Part shown: one piece after another, positions 61,079 through 64,000 of the stretch | How positions within the stretch are numbered: position 1 is the first letter of the stretch | How the letters are laid out: the number at the start of each line of letters is the position of its first letter | Assembly: GCF_002067135.1 (NCBI RefSeq) | Contig: NZ_CP020105.1 | Location: 5,208,001 to 5,272,000 of the forward strand | Reading direction: 5' to 3' | DNA from: Spirosoma rigui | Lineage (GTDB): Bacteria; Bacteroidota; Bacteroidia; Cytophagales; Spirosomataceae | DNA: 64,000 nucleotides | Translations under genes and position numbers: made by a program | Notes under the pieces: generated by a model | What the model saw: only the letters and a program-made list of their open reading frames with translations | Database searches by the model: none | What the model was told of the DNA's origin: nothing

Positions 61079-62170
61079 TTAGTGGGCCTCCGAACCCTCG
61101 TAGCCGATACCATGATCTGCTTCGTGATGTTCTTCAACGGCGCTACCGATATACATGGCAGTCAGCAGCGTGAAAATGAACGCCTGCAGGAACGCAACCA
61201 GTAATTCGATCAAACTCAGGAACAGGGTGAATGCCAGCACGATCGGGCTGATCGAGAGACTCGTTGTGGCGCTGCCAAGGGCGTTAGCCAGGAAAATGAG
61301 GCTCAGCAAGCTCAGAATGATGATGTGCCCCGCCGTGATGTTGGCAAATAACCGGATCATTAACGACAGAGGCTTCATGAACAGACCTATAATCTCGACC
61401 GGGATCATGATAGGAAGCAGCGCAACGGGAACACCCGTAGGCTTCACGATGTGCATCCAGTAATGCTTGTTACCGCTGAAGGATACGATCAGGAACGTAA
61501 TGACGGCCAGCACCAGCGTAACGGCAATGTTACCCGTTAAGTTAGCGGCACCCGGCAACAGTCCCAGCAGGTTGTTTACCAGAATAAAGAAGAACAACGT
61601 CAGCAAGTAAGGCAGGTACTTTACGTAGCGGGGACCAATGCTTGGTTTGGCAATCTCATCGCGAACGAACAGAATAATTGGCTCCAGAAGCGACTGAACA
61701 CCTTTGGGCGCCTTTCCTTTGTTGCGGGCGTAGCCACGGCTAACGGCGGGAAACAGCGTGAGCAAAATGATGGCGCTCAACAGCAGCGACGCTACGTTCT
61801 TAGTGATCGAGAAATCGTACACCTTGGCACCTTCTATTTCTTCACCCGCTTCGTTCACGCGGTGAACTTTGCCATGTATCTGCTTATAGCCGTTGTAGAC
61901 CTGATCATGCGCCAGATTAGACGATGAAAAAACTTCGACACCCCGGTCGGCAGAATACAAAATAACGGGTAATGGAATGGTGAGACCGTGGGCCAGTTCC
62001 CAGCCATGTTCATCTTTAACGTGGTGCATGATCATGTCACCGACGTTAAATTTTTTCTTCTCTCCAGGTACTTCACCCTCGTGGCCATGCTCCTGCGCCT
62101 GGCTCAATGTTAACGAACTCAAAACGAGTGCCGTAACCAACAAAAACTTACTAATAACCGAACGTATCAT
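61079..62170 (-). CDS. atpB: ATP synthase Fo subunit a
   Basis: 363 residues from the ATG at 62170 (MIRSVISKFLLVTALVLSS); the frame is open to 62269. Longer than the enterobacterial protein because of an N-terminal signal-like helix and a His/Glu-rich periplasmic segment (HGHEGEVPGEKKK ... HHVKDEHGW), as usual in Bacteroidota. The proton channel core is intact: FVRDEIAKPSIG, the essential Arg in SLMIRLFANITAGH and LIELLVAFLQAFIFTLL. Confidence 0.95.
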   Translation of the reverse strand: MIRSVISKFLLVTALVLSSLTLSQAQEHGHEGEVPGEKKKFNVGDMIMHHVKDEHGWELAHGLTIPLPVILYSADRGVEVFSSSNLAHDQVYNGYKQIHGKVHRVNEAGEEIEGAKVYDFSITKNVASLLLSAIILLTLFPAVSRGYARNKGKAPKGVQSLLEPIILFVRDEIAKPSIGPRYVKYLPYLLTLFFFILVNNLLGLLPGAANLTGNIAVTLVLAVITFLIVSFSGNKHYWMHIVKPTGVPVALLPIMIPVEIIGLFMKPLSLMIRLFANITAGHIIILSLLSLIFLANALGSATTSLSISPIVLAFTLFLSLIELLVAFLQAFIFTLLTAMYIGSAVEEHHEADHGIGYEGSEAH

Positions 62171-62189
62171 ATGATGTGACAGGTCGTTT

Positions 62190-62552
62190 TTACGAATCGC
62201 GTCGCAAGTTACGGGTAAGCGCCCAAATCTCAAAGCCCGTGTAACATATATATAGTACAAGAAAGTCAAAAACGAAGGCCCGGCGTTGATCGATCCGCTG
62301 GAAGAGAAAAAATCCGATGAAGGCCAGACCCAGCACCAGCCGGGCTACGGTAGATGCCATGTACATAGGCACGAAACGTTCCCGATTTCCCTGTAAACCA
62401 GTTGATACCAGCCGGTGAGTCAGGAACGAAACGCTTAAAAAGAAGGCCAGCAATATTTTCCATTTGGGATGTAGCCAGGATGCCGAATAATATTCGTCAA
62501 CTACGAAAAATGCAATCGCTAGCACCGCCGTAAATAGTATGGTCCGAAGCAT
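62190..62552 (-). CDS. small 4-TM protein of the atp operon (AtpI/UncI-like position)
   Basis: 120 residues with four membrane helices (about residues 2-20, 31-50, 65-85, 90-110) and little else. It lies between atpZ and atpB, 19 bp before atpB, the place of UncI/AtpI, which helps c-ring assembly or ion supply. Sequence similarity to AtpI is not obvious by eye, so the name is by position and topology. Confidence 0.75.
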   Translation of the reverse strand: MLRTILFTAVLAIAFFVVDEYYSASWLHPKWKILLAFFLSVSFLTHRLVSTGLQGNRERFVPMYMASTVARLVLGLAFIGFFLFQRIDQRRAFVFDFLVLYICYTGFEIWALTRNLRRDS

Positions 62553-62677
62553 GAATCAGGGAGGTCGGTTGGACAGGTACAGGTAATCAATCAGGGAGTC
62601 GGTCAGTTGGTCATTGACCGACCGACGTATAAGCTGTGTGTAGACGCCAGCCACTGACCAACTCCTTAACGGGTTAG

Positions 62678-62950
62678 CTATTTATTGGTGAGTTGACGAA
62701 TAAACAGGTAAAGGGAGGCTCCAATGGCGGTCAGCGACAGGATGATTGTCCAGATCGGGCTCTTTGTCTGCTGCCAGTCGTCTATTTTCATACCTACCCA
62801 AACACCAGCCCCAATAGTGCCCAGCATCTGAAACGCAATGCCGCTGTATTCGGCAAACGACCTTGTTTTTTCGGTAGCACGCTTCAGCGGATCGGATTTT
62901 TCCGGTTCATAGGAACGGTTTTCTTCGGGTTGATCGGGCGCGTTTTCCAT
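62678..62950 (-). CDS. atpZ: AtpZ/AtpI family protein
   Basis: 90 residues from the ATG at 62950 (MENAPDQPEENRS); the frame runs to 63019. A charged N terminus is followed by two membrane helices (about residues 36-52 and 64-85), with GIAFQMLGTIGAGVWVGMKIDDWQ, typical of the AtpZ family. In other bacteria AtpZ with AtpI forms a Mg/Ca transporter serving the ATP synthase. It is the first gene of the operon; the gap of 125 bp to the next gene contains a small hairpin and two imperfect copies of AATCAGGGAG-GTCGG. Confidence 0.85.
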   Translation of the reverse strand: MENAPDQPEENRSYEPEKSDPLKRATEKTRSFAEYSGIAFQMLGTIGAGVWVGMKIDDWQQTKSPIWTIILSLTAIGASLYLFIRQLTNK

Positions 62951-63066
62951 AGATTTTGGCTGGTTGATACCATGTGAAGCGCAAAATTCGTTAATTTGGC
63001 CTAACGTTCCATACGGCAAGTGTAGCCTTGAACGTTTTGATTACGAGTGCCACGAGTTATTTCCGA

Positions 63067-64000
63067 ATGTCCCGCTACCTCCCCAACCGCTCACTTCTTG
63101 TATTGACGGTCCTTTCTTTATTGACCGGGGGGCTCTTTTCGTGTTCGCAATACAGTACAAAGCCTATTAGCAAAGGATACCATAATCTCACCGCTCATTT
63201 TAACGCCTACATCATTGCGCGTGATCAGATCGATGGAGCCGAGCAGATTATTTTTAAAAACCGGCAGGAAAATTACAACCAGCTCTTGCCCATCCTGCTT
63301 CCGGTCGATTCGATGCTTATTCAGCCGGTGAAACCCCAGTTGGACGATGCCATAAAGAAAGCGTCGCTAATCCCCGAGCGGCATCAGAACAGCAAATGGC
63401 TCGACAACGCTTACATTCTGATTGGCCGGGCACGGCTGCTGAAGCAGGACCTGCCCAACGCCATCGAGGTGTTCAAATATGTCAATACCAAAGGTACCGA
63501 TGAAAACGACAAGCATGAAGCCCTGGTTGGGTTGATGCGCGCTTATGTCGAAGCCAGTGACTACGCGAATGCACTGAACGTAGCCGAATACCTCCGGACC
63601 CAGCCGCTTAACAGAGTCAATACCCGCAACTTTTACCTGACAAAAGCGTATCTCCACCAGCGCAAGGGCGAGTACGTAACCGCCGTCGGTATCCTTGACG
63701 CTACCTTTCCGGTTCTAAAAAAGGGCGAGTCGACGGCCCGGCTTCACCTGATTGCGGGTCAGTTGTATGATCTGATCGATCAACCTGCTAAAGCGCTGGC
63801 GGAGTACCGCAAGGTGCTCAGTTCACATCCCTCCTACGACCAGTCTTTTTACGCCAACCTGTATGCCATCCAGAGCAGCGGCCTCACCGGCGATCAGAAA
63901 CGGATTGCCCAGTCGGCTGCTACGTTCGAGACTATGCTCAACGACCGGAAGAATACGGACCTGAAGGATAAAATCTATTTCACCATGGGCCTGCTTGCAG
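63067..64000 (+). CDS. PorW/SprE-like type IX secretion / gliding lipoprotein, truncated by window edge
   Basis: The frame from the ATG at 63067 is open to the window end (311 residues). The N terminus has a lipoprotein signal (LLVLTVLSLLTGGLFSCSQ, Cys at about residue 26). After it, STKPISKGYHNLTAHFNAYI matches the start of PorW/SprE, then TPR-like repeats follow (KWLDNAYILIGRARLLKQDLPNAIEVFKY, ALVGLMRAYVEASDYANALNVAEYL, YLTKAYLHQRKGEYVTAVGIL, HLIAGQLYDLIDQPAKALAEYRKVL). PorW/SprE is needed for type IX secretion and gliding in Bacteroidota. It is divergent from the atp operon across 116 bp. Confidence 0.85.
   Translation, partial: MSRYLPNRSLLVLTVLSLLTGGLFSCSQYSTKPISKGYHNLTAHFNAYIIARDQIDGAEQIIFKNRQENYNQLLPILLPVDSMLIQPVKPQLDDAIKKASLIPERHQNSKWLDNAYILIGRARLLKQDLPNAIEVFKYVNTKGTDENDKHEALVGLMRAYVEASDYANALNVAEYLRTQPLNRVNTRNFYLTKAYLHQRKGEYVTAVGILDATFPVLKKGESTARLHLIAGQLYDLIDQPAKALAEYRKVLSSHPSYDQSFYANLYAIQSSGLTGDQKRIAQSAATFETMLNDRKNTDLKDKIYFTMGLLA

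Noticed and set aside
62555..62622. repeated AATCAGGGAG-GTCGG motifs as an attachment site or array
   Set aside because: Only two imperfect copies in an operon gap, more likely a chance duplication or small hairpin.

Overview
The window looks like chromosome of a Bacteroidota bacterium of the order Cytophagales, probably near Spirosoma (inference from gene families and gene order, no search run). The signs are two large TonB-dependent outer-membrane receptors with carboxypeptidase-regulatory N-domains, a birA / rsfS-ftsH neighbourhood, an atpZ-(4-TM protein)-atpB-atpE-atpF-atpH operon beside a PorW/SprE-type secretion lipoprotein, a PafA-type phosphatase, Gfo/Idh/MocA and FG-GAP secreted proteins, no obvious Shine-Dalgarno sequences, and many upstream boxes of the Bacteroidota form TAnnTTTG. 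No rRNA, tRNA, insertion sequence, prophage or CRISPR array was seen.

Layout. 1-9.7 kb is an accessory block with a carbohydrate flavour: a methyltransferase, a Gfo/Idh/MocA oxidoreductase plus TIM-barrel isomerase/epimerase, an AraC regulator, a DUF983 zinc-ribbon membrane protein, an FG-GAP protein, and a 955-residue secreted protein joining a blue-copper domain to a sorbosone-dehydrogenase-like propeller and HEAT repeats. 9.9-12.6 kb is a membrane pyrophosphatase with an OmpA-like peptidoglycan-binding domain fused to its C terminus, the most unusual protein here. 13.2-23.6 kb holds a PIG-L deacetylase, a NudK-like Nudix hydrolase facing a DeoR regulator, a fused 5-oxoprolinase/hydantoinase, an acyl-CoA synthetase and a YfcE-type phosphodiesterase. 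23.7-32.1 kb holds ftsH-rsfS facing birA, then PafA, a fatty-acid hydroxylase family protein, a polyprenyl diphosphate synthase and a patatin phospholipase. 32.2-35.6 kb is an Oar-like TonB receptor.

35.9-42.2 kb is a co-directional housekeeping run: selD, an alpha/beta hydrolase abutting an RsmI-like methylase, a glyoxalase-II-like hydrolase, pssA, purS, fabH and pth. 42.4-47.2 kb has a secreted orphan, a second TonB-type receptor, an orphan membrane protein and a small outer-membrane barrel. 47.5-50.8 kb is the cell-elongation pair mrdA (PBP2)-rodA, without mreBCD next to it. 50.9-59.4 kb is accessory again: an SMP-30 lactonase, a MG2/TonB-plug protein broken by a one-base frameshift, a nucleotide-sugar-type reductase, a DUF4965 glutaminase-family protein, a PhnO-like acetyltransferase and a class-A-like serine hydrolase. 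59.5-62.95 kb is the Fo/delta part of the ATP synthase operon, which stops at atpH with a terminator and lacks atpA/atpG. The window ends inside the PorW/SprE-like lipoprotein gene.

Most convergent gene pairs are separated by perfect or near-perfect hairpins. Some have T-tracts and are good intrinsic terminators; several GC-rich ones have none. One promoter (TTTG, 20-nt spacer, TACTTTTG) lies four bases before the 5-oxoprolinase ATG and predicts a leaderless transcript. Coordinates and motifs were read from the sequence; family names are from recognition, without any database search.
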